Counted from the stretch's first letter, positions 45,804-55,083 are shown. The stretch: DNA of 64,000 bases from Gramella sp. AN32 (GCF_023718305.1 NZ_QEYO01000013.1:62001-126000); one strand, 5' to 3'. Numbers and translations are program-made. The notes: generated by a model not told the origin, from the sequence alone.

Positions 45804-46988
45804 ATGGATAACCTTATTAATAAAGCTGATGAATTCGTTGAAAATTTATTTCGCGAAAAGCTTCCAAATACTTTCCTATATCATAATTACCAACATACTC
45901 AGCGAGTCGTTAAAAGTACTAAAGAATTAATCGATAATTCTGAAATTAATGTTAAAGAGGAAGAGCCTCTTTTGCTCGCAGCATGGCTTCACGACACGGG
46001 TTACATTAAGAAGTACAAAGGTCATGAGGAAAAAAGTGCCGAGATCGCCGAAAATTTTTTAAAAGAAAATAATGCAACCCCAGAGCTTATAGAAAAGGTG
46101 AAAACACTCATTATGGCTACTAAATTCGATCGGGAGCCAAAAAACCTGGAAGAAAAAATTATTCGTGATGCCGATTCTTCCCACTTCGGAAAGGAGTATT
46201 TTGAAGAAACAAGTGAATTTCTAAGACAGGAGCTGGAAATGCATAATATCAAAAATTTCACAACGGCGGAATGGTTAGATGAAAATATTAATGTTTTTAC
46301 AAAAAAGCATACCTATTATACTGATTATGCCATTGAGGAATGGGCGCCTCAAAAAGAAAAACATTTACTTGAACTAATCGAGAGTAAAAATAAACAGGAA
46401 AAGAAACTGGATAAAGAAGAGCATAAAGCCCGAATGAAGGCGAAGTTCAAAAATGACAATCCCGAAAGAAGTATTCAAACACTTTTTAGAACCGCCTTAA
46501 GAAACCATATTAAATTAAGTGATATTGCTGATACGAAGGCAAACATTTTACTTTCTGTAAACGCGATCATCATTTCTCTAGCTATTGCCAACCTTATCCC
46601 AAAACTGGAAGCAGCATCCAACAAACATTTATTGATACCAAGTTTAGTATTGGTTCTTTTTAGTGTGGCTTCCATCATTCTTTCAATTCTTTCCACCAGA
46701 CCTAATGTAACAACAGGAGAATTTACAAAGGAACAGGTTAAGAACAGGGATGTAAACCTATTGTTCTTCGGGAATTTTCACAAAATGCCCTTTGAACAAT
46801 TTAAATGGGCTATTAATGGGATTATTGAAGATAAAGATTACGTCTACGAATCGATGATGCTCGATTTACACCTTTTAGGTAAAGTTTTACATAGAAAATA
46901 TTATCTGCTAAGACTTACCTATACCGTTTTTATGGTAGGTATTATTGTATCTGTAATTGCTTTTATCCTTGCCTTTTATCTAATTTAA
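45804..46988 (+). CDS. HD-domain protein fused to Pycsar-effector-like membrane domain
   Basis: 394 aa from the ATG at 45804 (MDNLINKADEFVENLF). The frame is open 16 codons further upstream, but those lie in the intergenic region and look untranslated. Residues about 20-190 are an HD hydrolase domain: YHNYQHTQRVV, LLAAWLHDTGYI and IIRDADSSHFG hold the metal His/Asp ligands. After a charged linker comes LSDIADTKANILLSVNAIII and two pairs of membrane helices, matching the Pycsar-effector (PF18967/DUF5706-type) domain. In Pycsar systems such domains disrupt membranes on sensing cyclic pyrimidines. No cyclase gene is nearby, so a housekeeping nucleotide-signalling role is equally possible. The 3' end overlaps the next, converging gene by 9 bases. 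Confidence 0.82.
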   Translation: MDNLINKADEFVENLFREKLPNTFLYHNYQHTQRVVKSTKELIDNSEINVKEEEPLLLAAWLHDTGYIKKYKGHEEKSAEIAENFLKENNATPELIEKVKTLIMATKFDREPKNLEEKIIRDADSSHFGKEYFEETSEFLRQELEMHNIKNFTTAEWLDENINVFTKKHTYYTDYAIEEWAPQKEKHLLELIESKNKQEKKLDKEEHKARMKAKFKNDNPERSIQTLFRTALRNHIKLSDIADTKANILLSVNAIIISLAIANLIPKLEAASNKHLLIPSLVLVLFSVASIILSILSTRPNVTTGEFTKEQVKNRDVNLLFFGNFHKMPFEQFKWAINGIIEDKDYVYESMMLDLHLLGKVLHRKYYLLRLTYTVFMVGIIVSVIAFILAFYLI

Positions 46989-49343
46989 TTCAGCCACTAA
47001 GTCTTCATAAGTGAAGGTTTTTTCAGGATGGCCCTTATCAAGGGTGTATAAGATTTTTACACGCATAGCTTTAAGTCCTACCACACCCTGAACGTCTTCC
47101 AGTTGAAAAACTTCTACATCAACATCTACATATTTTTTAGCCTGCAGATATTTAACGTATTGTAAATACTCTTCTTCGTCTTCTTTTTGTGAGTAAACAA
47201 TCGTAAGAAAACCTTTTTGCGTTGCCCGCTCTTCTGTATCCTTGATATAGGCCTTATCTATACGCTTTTTTATAATCTCATAACGGGCGTTATAGGTCCC
47301 ATCTACATCAAACTTCTTCTCATCCATACGATAGCGAATACTCATCGTATTATTATAGACCAGAATTAAAGATGCCGCTTCAAGTTTAACCGGAGTTGTT
47401 TCCTGTAGTTGATAGAACCTGTTTTCCATTTCACACATCGTACTCATTTGCCACAACCTTAAATTAAAAAGATACACCTTATTAAAAGGTTTTTTATTAG
47501 CCATGGAAGCACCTATATACATATTATGGTCTACCCCATCGGTCTTATACCTTTCGAAGTAATGCGGATAGATCTCCTGAGCCTGATGTTGCTTTTTATC
47601 AATATATCGAGACATGGTTCTATTAATCATTTGAACTGTGTCATCATATTTTTTACGGTGATTGTATACTATTCCCGTCTCCGGATTTATTTTTGATTTA
47701 TACTCATCTACCAATTTCATTATATCGCCAGATTGCTTCTCAAGGTGCTCCATTAAAGGATTCACTTCTGTTTGTAGCAAGTTAAAAACTTCTTGTTCAC
47801 TACTTGCATTCAAATTATCTGAAACTTCTTCTTTAAAATCGGATATCCTATATCGAACCTGTTCATAAATTGAAAGTTTTTCTTTCTTATAAGCCTTGTC
47901 GATAATTTCTAGAATAATATCCAGTTGATCGATGAGATCCTGTTTGATAGCATCATTTCGCGCTTCCGAAGAAGCCACGATATCAATTTGGCCATAAAGA
48001 GGATAAACATCTTTGAAAGTTATATCCTTAAATGAGGCGAAACCGTCGCTATCAAGATCTCTGATAAATTTTTTGGCTTCTTTTTCAAACACCCATAATA
48101 CACTAGGGTGAATAGAGGTACATTCGCTTTGTATAACTGCCTTTATCCTATTTTCATAATCACTCGTATTGCGTTCTAAAGTGGTAACCAGATAAGGCAG
48201 GATATCCTCAAGCTTTATGGCATTAATCGCATTCAGCTCGTTTTTCTTTTTAGAAGCCAACTCCAAAACACCAAATAATCTGCCATTCTTAGCGATGGGC
48301 GCTAAAAGGCAACTTTTTATATCGTGCTTGGCAAGATTTCTAGCCAATAAATTATTATGCTTTTTAAGATAAATATCTACGTTAGGAATTACGAAATAAT
48401 CATTCTCTTCCACAAGTTTCTTGAAACCTTCTTCACAAATCCCGGTTTGGCAATCGTTTACCAACTCTTCATCCAATATAAAACTGTAGGCATCTTTGTT
48501 TAAAGATTTTTCAAAAACCATTTCCTGTTTATTGAACATAGTAAATCCCACGCTTAACTCCGGAATTTTATAAATAGATCTAAAAATTTCCTGCATTTTC
48601 TGCAACTCTTCATATTCGTTGGTTTCATCGAACAACAAAGTTGTTTTTAATTCAGAAATTGCCTCGTCGATAGTAACATCTGTAAGATTGATAATTCCAA
48701 AACCCTTAAAAACATAAGATTTAGGCGGAATCTTTTGCTTCCATAATTCAATGTCGTCTACATTTTCAATAAGATTATCCACGTCTTTCTGAGTGATCTT
48801 TTTTGCAGATTTCTTGGGGATAATTTCAATAAAATCAGCATTCATCGCAATCCTATAATGCTTTACGATGCCATTTTCATCAGGGATATCATAATATAAG
48901 GGTCGCGAAATATCCACATCAAACCCATAATATTTCAGAATTTGAATGCAGGCATACTTATATAAAGTTTCATCTTCCACATCCCGCATTACCAGTTCAA
49001 ATTTTTCCCCGGCGCTTTTTAGGATCGAAGAAAAACGTTTTGATGAATTAAAGATAATATTTTGAAAGGGAACGGAAGCGGCCTTTATTTCATTATTGGT
49101 CAATACATTGGGAAAAAGATCGTCCAGCAAAATACTAATAGGTTCTTCGTATTTCTTTAAAAGTTTAGGATCTGAAAATCCTTCTATTAATTGTGGATAA
49201 TCCTTAATGTATGCAACGATACTCTCCATGTAATCGCGCGAGATTTTTCGGTCAATATGCTTTAATTCCTCGTTATATTGATCTATCACCTTGTGAAAAC
49301 TTATCAATATCTCAAAAGGAAATTCTTTTATTTTTTGCATCAT
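46980..49343 (-). CDS. Large GAF-domain protein
   Basis: 787-aa cytoplasmic protein typical of flavobacteria. A GAF-like sensory domain is seen at about residues 280-400, with NLAKHDIKSCLLAPIAKNGR and LFGVLELASKKKNEL as its core. The N-terminal 270 and C-terminal 380 residues are mostly helical and match no motif I know. No output domain (kinase, cyclase, HTH) is visible. Function unknown. A Met-Met start leaves the exact first residue open. It converges on the HD-Pycsar-like gene with a 9-base overlap, and its upstream region faces the TlpA-like gene. Confidence 0.75.
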   Translation of the reverse strand: MMQKIKEFPFEILISFHKVIDQYNEELKHIDRKISRDYMESIVAYIKDYPQLIEGFSDPKLLKKYEEPISILLDDLFPNVLTNNEIKAASVPFQNIIFNSSKRFSSILKSAGEKFELVMRDVEDETLYKYACIQILKYYGFDVDISRPLYYDIPDENGIVKHYRIAMNADFIEIIPKKSAKKITQKDVDNLIENVDDIELWKQKIPPKSYVFKGFGIINLTDVTIDEAISELKTTLLFDETNEYEELQKMQEIFRSIYKIPELSVGFTMFNKQEMVFEKSLNKDAYSFILDEELVNDCQTGICEEGFKKLVEENDYFVIPNVDIYLKKHNNLLARNLAKHDIKSCLLAPIAKNGRLFGVLELASKKKNELNAINAIKLEDILPYLVTTLERNTSDYENRIKAVIQSECTSIHPSVLWVFEKEAKKFIRDLDSDGFASFKDITFKDVYPLYGQIDIVASSEARNDAIKQDLIDQLDIILEIIDKAYKKEKLSIYEQVRYRISDFKEEVSDNLNASSEQEVFNLLQTEVNPLMEHLEKQSGDIMKLVDEYKSKINPETGIVYNHRKKYDDTVQMINRTMSRYIDKKQHQAQEIYPHYFERYKTDGVDHNMYIGASMANKKPFNKVYLFNLRLWQMSTMCEMENRFYQLQETTPVKLEAASLILVYNNTMSIRYRMDEKKFDVDGTYNARYEIIKKRIDKAYIKDTEERATQKGFLTIVYSQKEDEEEYLQYVKYLQAKKYVDVDVEVFQLEDVQGVVGLKAMRVKILYTLDKGHPEKTFTYEDLVAELN

Positions 49344-49452
49344 AACCTGAAAATATAGGGTAAAATTAAATTTAAAAAAAGCAGGTACTACTGAAGACTA
49401 TTAAATTAACAATATTTTATAAATATAGTACTTACATGAAGTTCTAGTTCAC

Positions 49453-49460
49453 TAATTTTG
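49453..49460 (+). promoter_or_regulatory. -7 promoter element before the TlpA-like gene
   Basis: TAATTTTG, a perfect TAnnTTTG element, ends 15 bases before the ATG at 49476. No TTG was found at the usual -33 distance. Confidence 0.45.
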
Positions 49461-49475
49461 CAAAAAACAGATTTT

Positions 49476-50600
49476 ATGAGAAATATCGCCATGTTCTTTA
49501 TGCTAAGTCTTTTAATTCTAACCGGATGCGAAGATGATAAAGGATATTATATAAAAGGGAATGCGGAAGGAATTGAAAATGGAAAAAAAGTAACTATTTC
49601 TGAAATAGATCCCCAATCAAGATCGCAAAACATTGTAGATTCTACCACAATTAAGGACGGGGAATTTGAAATAGACCTGGCTGAAGTTGAGATACCAAAT
49701 CTTAATTTCCTTCAAATTGAAGGAATGGAAGGTATGGTAATATTTATTTCGGAAAATGAAAAACTGGAATTCAATATCAATAAAGATAGTATTCGCGGTA
49801 GTTCGGTTTCCGGTGGCCCTGAAAATGATAACCTAAAAAAATATTTGGCCCATGTAACTGAATTTCAGCGGAAAATGAACCAGATCCAGATGGATGGAAG
49901 ACAAGCCATGATCCAAAAGGATTCAACGAAGTTAGCTACCATCCAGGAGACTCAAAAAGAGCTTCTGGATAACGATAAAAATCTTCGAACTGAGATGTTT
50001 GGACGTAATAAGGACAGCTTTGTTGGTGTTATGATTTTAACTGATTTGTTGAGCATGCGCACACAATCTACGGCTGAAATGCGCGAAATGTATTCAGAAT
50101 TGTCAGAGCGAATGAAGGAAACACCTTTAGCAAAATCGCTGGAAGAAGCTTTGAACAAAATGGGCGCTACTGAGGTTGGTAGCAAAGCTCCAGATTTTAC
50201 AGGACCAACTCCTCAGGGTGAAAAAATTGCTCTACATAAGAATTTGGGAAAAGTTACTATTATAGATTTTTGGGCCTCCTGGTGCAAACCATGTCGCGTA
50301 GAAAACCCTAATTTGGTAAAAACTTATAATAAATATAAAGACCAGGGATTACAGATCATAAGTGTATCTTTAGATAGACAGGGTCAAAAAGAAAAATGGG
50401 TGCAGGCAATTGCAGATGATAATCTTGAACAATGGATGCATGTTTCCAATCTACAGTTTTGGCAGGATCCTATTGCCCGTTCTTACCAAATTGAGGCAAT
50501 TCCTGCTATGTTTGTTTTAGACGAAAATGGGGTTATTGTTGCCAGAAATTTAAGAGGTGAATCTTTAGATGCGAAGATTGGGGAATTAATTCAGGGCTAA
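49476..50600 (+). CDS. TlpA-family thioredoxin-like lipoprotein with DUF4369 domain
   Basis: 374 aa from ATG 49476. A TTG start six codons earlier is possible but would lengthen the signal and overlap the promoter. Signal peptide MRNIAMFFMLSLLILTGCED has a lipobox LTGC, so the protein is a periplasm-facing lipoprotein. Residues about 28-120 are a DUF4369 domain (YIKGNAEGIENGKKVTISEI). A helical linker follows, then a thioredoxin domain from about residue 235 with the redox motif FWASWCKPCRVENPNLV and the cis-Pro region IEAIPAMFVLDENG. It probably reduces or isomerises disulfides in the periplasm. The domain pair is common in Bacteroidota. Confidence 0.9.
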   Translation: MRNIAMFFMLSLLILTGCEDDKGYYIKGNAEGIENGKKVTISEIDPQSRSQNIVDSTTIKDGEFEIDLAEVEIPNLNFLQIEGMEGMVIFISENEKLEFNINKDSIRGSSVSGGPENDNLKKYLAHVTEFQRKMNQIQMDGRQAMIQKDSTKLATIQETQKELLDNDKNLRTEMFGRNKDSFVGVMILTDLLSMRTQSTAEMREMYSELSERMKETPLAKSLEEALNKMGATEVGSKAPDFTGPTPQGEKIALHKNLGKVTIIDFWASWCKPCRVENPNLVKTYNKYKDQGLQIISVSLDRQGQKEKWVQAIADDNLEQWMHVSNLQFWQDPIARSYQIEAIPAMFVLDENGVIVARNLRGESLDAKIGELIQG

Positions 50601-50623
50601 TTACTATACAAATATACAATCAT

Positions 50624-50653
50624 AAAGGGTCGGCTAAAACCGACCTTTTTTTT
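50624..50653. terminator. Intrinsic terminator after the TlpA-like gene
   Basis: Hairpin GGTCGG (50628-50633), loop CTAAAA, CCGACC (50640-50645), then eight T residues. An A-run precedes it, so it may also serve the converging SIMPL-domain gene ending at 50668. Confidence 0.85.
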
Positions 50654-50667
50654 GAATTTTTTCAATA

Positions 50668-51342
50668 TTAAAAAAGTTGAAAACTGATATTTACATTCAC
50701 CTTTACTTCCATTTCACCCGGAGCCATCGTCTCCATACTTTCTGTGCTCATTGCATCCATCTGCATTCTATACATTGGCTGACCAATATTTGAATTGGAT
50801 TCAGAAATTGAAATAGCATTTCCTAATTTCTGGCCTAAAGGTTCTACCAGTTGCTGCGCTTTCTCCTTTGCCGCCAACACTGCCTTTTTTCGGGCTTCTT
50901 TTTCGAAATTTTCCATTTTGGATGATTTAAATTGAATACCGTCAATGCGATTTAAACCATTTTCCAGCAAACCTTTCATAATGGTTTCATATTGAGTAAT
51001 ATCCTGTAAATGGATAGAAATTGCCTGATTAGCCACATAAGTTTCCGCTTTCGTTTGATAATCAATCCTTTTATCCAGATTTATATAATCTGTTTTAATA
51101 TTTTTCTCATCAATTCCCTGAGCTTTTAGGTACTTTATAATTTTGTTTACAGCTGCATCATTCTCTTTCTTAACTTCCGTAGCGGAACTCCCTTCATGTT
51201 CTATCCTGGATTTAATAATAACCTGATCTGGCACGACTTTTACAATTCCCTCCCCGTTCACATTCACACTTTTCACGTTGGATTCCTGTGCAAATAAAGG
51301 AAGTGCAAAAATGAATGTGAGTAAAAAAAATAGATTTTTCAT
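50668..51342 (-). CDS. SIMPL-domain (DUF541) secreted protein
   Basis: 224 aa from Met at 51342 (MKNLFFLLTFIFALPLFAQE), a clean signal peptide with an AQ cleavage zone. The frame extends 8 codons further upstream, but that would put charged residues in front of the signal. The DUF541/SIMPL domain follows: VNGEGIVKVVPDQVIIKSRI, IKYLKAQGIDEKNIKTDYIN, and the late AVLAAKEKAQQLVEPLGQKL. Proteins of this family are periplasmic or surface-associated, with roles linked to outer membrane or oxidative stress; no enzyme activity is established. Confidence 0.85.
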   Translation of the reverse strand: MKNLFFLLTFIFALPLFAQESNVKSVNVNGEGIVKVVPDQVIIKSRIEHEGSSATEVKKENDAAVNKIIKYLKAQGIDEKNIKTDYINLDKRIDYQTKAETYVANQAISIHLQDITQYETIMKGLLENGLNRIDGIQFKSSKMENFEKEARKKAVLAAKEKAQQLVEPLGQKLGNAISISESNSNIGQPMYRMQMDAMSTESMETMAPGEMEVKVNVNISFQLF

Positions 51343-51383
51343 AGTTTTAAATTTTGATGTAAACATTCAATAAGAATACCAAA

Positions 51384-52031
51384 CTAAATTTTTCCCATTC
51401 GCTGCAGGATAAAAAGAATGATAATAGGCACCGCTAAAAGTAGGGTCATTAAGAAATGGGCCTCAAACAAATAAGGTGCAAAAGCCAAGGTTAGGAGGTA
51501 ACCACCAGTGGCTCCGCCAAAGTGCGCGTCATGCCCGATATTGTCTGATCTGCGCTTCATACCGTAAATGGTATAGAACAAATAACCAATCCCGAAGACA
51601 TAAGCGGGCATGGGGATAAAAAAGAAGAACAAAATTGTCATATCTGGATTTAGCAGGATAGCGGAATATAAAATTCCCATCACCGCACCACTGGCTCCTA
51701 CAGCCGTATAATGAGGATCATTCTTGTGAAAATAATAAGACAATAAATTCCCTAATAATAAACTTCCCACGTAAATGATTAAAAAGATAATACTGCCCAA
51801 TGCATAAATCACCACATTGGCGAAAAAGAATAGCGTAATCATATTCACCAGTAAGTGGCTGGAATCTACGTGAAGAAATCCGGAAGTGAAAATTTGATAT
51901 TTATCACCCCGTTTAATATCTGCAATATTGAACCTGTATTTGTTGAAAAAGTCCCTGTCCTGGAACCCTTTATATGAAACTAAAACGTTGATCGCGATGA
52001 TGATAATGGTCACCAGGCTTAATTCTCCCAT
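51384..52031 (-). CDS. Rhomboid-family intramembrane serine protease
   Basis: 215 aa with six hydrophobic helices. The catalytic Ser is in the Gly-x-Ser-Gly motif of TAVGASGAVMGILYSAILL (about residues 112-130), and the catalytic His is in IGHDAHFGGATGGYLLTLA (about residues 166-184). FLHVDSSHLLVNMITLFFFA is the conserved second-helix region with its His and Asn. All key residues are present, so it should cleave membrane proteins within the bilayer. The start ATG lies 20 bases after a perfect -7 element. Confidence 0.9.
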   Translation of the reverse strand: MGELSLVTIIIIAINVLVSYKGFQDRDFFNKYRFNIADIKRGDKYQIFTSGFLHVDSSHLLVNMITLFFFANVVIYALGSIIFLIIYVGSLLLGNLLSYYFHKNDPHYTAVGASGAVMGILYSAILLNPDMTILFFFFIPMPAYVFGIGYLFYTIYGMKRRSDNIGHDAHFGGATGGYLLTLAFAPYLFEAHFLMTLLLAVPIIILFILQRMGKI

Positions 52032-52050
52032 TCCTGCAAAAGTTTAACTT

Positions 52051-52069
52051 CAAATATACCATATATTTG
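52051..52069. promoter_or_regulatory. Back-to-back divergent -7 promoter elements
   Basis: The sequence CAAATATA-CCA-TATATTTG is a perfect inverted repeat. The left arm read on the minus strand is TATATTTG (for the rhomboid gene, start 52031), and the right arm on the plus strand is the same TATATTTG (for the acyltransferase, start 52084). Both match TAnnTTTG at suitable distances (20 and 14 bases) from the start codons. Only three bases separate the two boxes. Confidence 0.6.
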
Positions 52070-52083
52070 CGGAAAGAATTTTT

Positions 52084-52989
52084 ATGCAGGCTTTAGTTTT
52101 CTGGCTGGTTTATCCACTCCTCTGGCTAATTTCCATACTTCCATTCCCTATTTTCTATAAAGTTTCAGATGGTATTTATGGACTGGTCTATTATATTGTA
52201 CGCTATCGCAGAAAAACAGTTACCCAAAATCTTCAACTCGTTTTTTCGGAAAAATCTGAAAAGGAAATAGCGAGAATCAGGAAAGCGTTTTACAAACATA
52301 TGTGCGATATGTTTTTGGAAATGGTAAAAAGCATCACTATTTCTAAGAAAGAAATTTCTAAGAGATTTATTCTGAAAAATCCTGAGTATTTAAGACATCT
52401 GGAATCTCAGAACAAGAGTTTGATAGTAATGTGTGGGCATTATGCCAGTTATGAATGGATCAACGCCATTCAATTAATGGGATTGAAATTCAAAACCTTC
52501 GGGATTTATAAGCGCATAAGGAATAAGCATTTTGACAAACTGATAAGAGATATTCGCGGAAGATATGACGGAGTATTAATAAATACGTATCTGGCTTCTG
52601 AAACTATTCGTCATAATCAGGAACAGGGCATATTGGCCAATTATGCTATGATAGCTGATCAAAGTCCAAAACTTTCAGCGGCCAGAAACTGGATCCATTT
52701 TATGGGCATAAGGGTCCCAGTTTTTGTAGGCTCTGAAAAACTTGCCAGAAAATTAAATATGGCCGTGGTTTATCTCCATGTAGAAAAGGTAAAAAGAGGA
52801 TTTTATGAAGCCACCTTAATACCTATTAGCGAAAACCCTGAAACAGCACCACCCAATCGTATAACAGAAGAATTTATCAGGTTACTGGAAAATCAAATTT
52901 GGAAAAAACCGGAATTCTATCTATGGACTCATAAACGCTGGAAACATAGGAATGAACCAATCCCAAATAACGCCAAAATTATTAATTAA
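52084..52989 (+). CDS. LpxL/HtrB-like lysophospholipid or lipid A acyltransferase
   Basis: 301-aa acyltransferase of the LpxL/HtrB superfamily. An N-terminal membrane segment is MQALVFWLVYPLLWLISIL. The catalytic H-x4-E/D motif is seen as MCGHYASYEWINAIQLMG at about residue 118, and YAMIADQSPKLSAARNWIHF and FVGSEKLARKLNMAVVYLHV follow the family pattern. It likely adds a secondary acyl chain to lipid A at the inner membrane. Its end overlaps the converging glmM by 4 bases. Confidence 0.85.
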   Translation: MQALVFWLVYPLLWLISILPFPIFYKVSDGIYGLVYYIVRYRRKTVTQNLQLVFSEKSEKEIARIRKAFYKHMCDMFLEMVKSITISKKEISKRFILKNPEYLRHLESQNKSLIVMCGHYASYEWINAIQLMGLKFKTFGIYKRIRNKHFDKLIRDIRGRYDGVLINTYLASETIRHNQEQGILANYAMIADQSPKLSAARNWIHFMGIRVPVFVGSEKLARKLNMAVVYLHVEKVKRGFYEATLIPISENPETAPPNRITEEFIRLLENQIWKKPEFYLWTHKRWKHRNEPIPNNAKIIN

Positions 52990-54371
52990 GCGATAATATC
53001 TTTAATCTCGCTAATCATCTTTACTGCAAGATCATCAGCTTCTTGTTGGGTTTTAGCTTCTGTATAAATTCTGATAATAGGCTCGGTATTCGATTTTCTC
53101 AAGTGCACCCAGTTTTCCGCAAAATCGATCTTTACCCCATCAAGGGTTGAAATATCTTCCTGAGCGTGTCTTTTTTCCACTGCTTTTAAAATTCCATCTA
53201 CATCCAATCCCGGTGTAAGTTCAATTTTATTTTTGCTCATAAAATAAGCAGGGTATTCTTTCCGAAGTTGAGAAACTTTCTTGCCATTTTCTGCTAAAAA
53301 AGTGAGAAACAAAGCTGTTCCCACTAAACTGTCACGACCATAATGAGCTTCAGGATAAATAATTCCGCCATTTCCTTCCCCCCCAATTATAGCATTATTC
53401 TTTTTCATCAATTCCACCACATTTACCTCTCCTACCGCACTTGCTTCATAGTTTCCGGAATGTTTTTGGGTAATATCCCGCAATGCCCTCGAAGAGGATA
53501 AGTTGCTTACCGTGTTCCCGGGAGTTTTAGATAAAACATAATCTGCACAGGCAACTAATGTATATTCTTCCCCGAACATTTCACCGTTTTCATCGATAAA
53601 AGCTAAACGGTCAACATCTGGATCTACGACAAGTCCAAAATCGGCATTTTCTTTTTTCACCAGTTCACAAATATCGGCCAGATGTTCTTTTAGAGGTTCA
53701 GGATTGTGCGGAAAATGGCCGGTTGGCTCACAGTAAAGTTTCACCACTTCCACACCCATTTCTTCAAGTAATGCCGGAATAACGATTCCTCCTGATGAAT
53801 TAACCGCATCTACCACCACCTTAAATTTCGCTTTTTTTACTTTTTCAGCATTCACTAAATTTAGATTTAAAACTTCCTGAATATGCTTCTGCATATAATC
53901 CGGTTTTGATTGAATAGCACCAAGATCATCCACATCGGCAAAATCAAAATCTTCCGCTTCGGCGATTTTTAAAATTTCAGCTCCTTCTTCACCATTGAGA
54001 AATTCCCCTTTATTATTCAAAAGTTTTAAAGCATTCCATTGTTTTGGATTGTGACTGGCAGTTAAAATAATTCCACCATCTGCATCTTCCAGAGGAACGG
54101 CGATTTCAACGGTAGGTGTCGTAGAGAGATCAAGATCTATTACATCGATCCCCAAACCTATCAAGGTATTCATAGTTAACTGCTGAACCATAGAACCTGA
54201 AATTCTTGCATCACGCCCCACTACAACTTTTAATTTTTTGGAATTATGTGCTTTTTTTAACCAAGTGCCATAGGCAGCAGCAAATTTCACCGTATCTATT
54301 GGAGTTAGGTTTTCACCTGTTCTTCCACCTATAGTCCCACGAATTCCTGAAATTGATTTTATTAAAGACAT
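52986..54371 (-). CDS. glmM: Phosphoglucosamine mutase
   Basis: 461 aa from ATG 54371 (MSLIKSISGIRGTIGGRTGE), the normal start for the family. A frame continues 13 codons upstream but would cross the promoter. It converts glucosamine 6-phosphate to glucosamine 1-phosphate for UDP-GlcNAc. The phosphoserine loop is GGIILTASHNPKQWNALKLL (about residue 100), the metal loop LVVDPDVDRLAFIDENGEMF, the sugar loop NAIIGGEGNGGIIYPEAHYG, and the phosphate site HLRKSNTEPIIRIYTEA. Homologous phosphomannomutases cannot be fully ruled out. It supplies the UDP-GlcNAc pool used by the glycan block. Confidence 0.88.
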   Translation of the reverse strand: MSLIKSISGIRGTIGGRTGENLTPIDTVKFAAAYGTWLKKAHNSKKLKVVVGRDARISGSMVQQLTMNTLIGLGIDVIDLDLSTTPTVEIAVPLEDADGGIILTASHNPKQWNALKLLNNKGEFLNGEEGAEILKIAEAEDFDFADVDDLGAIQSKPDYMQKHIQEVLNLNLVNAEKVKKAKFKVVVDAVNSSGGIVIPALLEEMGVEVVKLYCEPTGHFPHNPEPLKEHLADICELVKKENADFGLVVDPDVDRLAFIDENGEMFGEEYTLVACADYVLSKTPGNTVSNLSSSRALRDITQKHSGNYEASAVGEVNVVELMKKNNAIIGGEGNGGIIYPEAHYGRDSLVGTALFLTFLAENGKKVSQLRKEYPAYFMSKNKIELTPGLDVDGILKAVEKRHAQEDISTLDGVKIDFAENWVHLRKSNTEPIIRIYTEAKTQQEADDLAVKMISEIKDIIA

Positions 54372-54393
54372 AATTTTCTTTTTGGATCGTCGG

Positions 54394-54401
54394 CAAATAT
54401 A
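54394..54401 (-). promoter_or_regulatory. -7 promoter element of glmM
   Basis: Minus strand TATATTTG, 22 bases before the ATG, inside the 15-base string CTTATATTTGCCGAC that is also present before the glycan operon at 38102-38109. No -33 TTG at standard spacing. Confidence 0.5.
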
Positions 54402-54474
54402 AGGGCTCATATAGCTATTTGCTAAATCTTAACAATTTTTAAACTTAATGAGCATTCTTTGTATATTTCGGAAC

Positions 54475-55083
54475 ATGAACTACCTCGCCCATATTTATCT
54501 ATCGGGAGATAATGAATTGCTTAAAATTGGGAATTTTATGGCAGACTCCATAAAAGGAAAAAAATATCTTCAGTATGCAGAAACTATCCAAAACGGAATT
54601 ATTCTCCATCGGGCAATAGATTATTATACTGATACCCATCCTGTTGTTAGACAAAGTATTCGGAAGTTATTTCCAACTTATGGTCACTATAGCGGAATTA
54701 TAATCGATATTTTTTACGATCATTTTCTCGCAGCAAACTGGAAGCGTTTTTCGACAATTCCGTTAAAAGATTACACAGAGGATTTTTTTAAACTTCTTGA
54801 AAGTAATTATGAAGTGCTCCCAAAAAAGGTAAAAGCATTTATGCCTTTTATGATCAAAGATAACTGGTTATTATCTTATGCTGAGATTGAGGGAATTAAA
54901 AGAGTTTTAGGCGGGATGAACCGCAGAACCGGTAATAAATCGGGGATGGATAAAGCCACAAAAGAACTTGATTTATATTATTCAGATTTTGAAGATGAAT
55001 TTTTTACCTTTTTTGAGGATCTTGAGGACTTTTCAAAAAAGAGGATCTTTGAATTAGAACATAAAAAAAAGCCTGAAATGTAA
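54475..55083 (+). CDS. acpH: Acyl carrier protein phosphodiesterase (AcpH, DUF479)
   Basis: 202 aa from ATG 54475 (MNYLAHIYLSGDNELLKIGN), the family's standard start. A frame opens 9 codons earlier but with no family match. AcpH removes 4'-phosphopantetheine from holo-ACP. Motifs: GNFMADSIKGKKYLQYAETI (about residues 19-38), ILHRAIDYYTDTHPVVRQSI with the metal His and Asp residues, and IIIDIFYDHFLAANWKRF with the late Asp-His pair. The fold is HD-like. The activity is inferred from the family; in Bacteroidota the partner ACP is untested. Confidence 0.83.
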   Translation: MNYLAHIYLSGDNELLKIGNFMADSIKGKKYLQYAETIQNGIILHRAIDYYTDTHPVVRQSIRKLFPTYGHYSGIIIDIFYDHFLAANWKRFSTIPLKDYTEDFFKLLESNYEVLPKKVKAFMPFMIKDNWLLSYAEIEGIKRVLGGMNRRTGNKSGMDKATKELDLYYSDFEDEFFTFFEDLEDFSKKRIFELEHKKKPEM

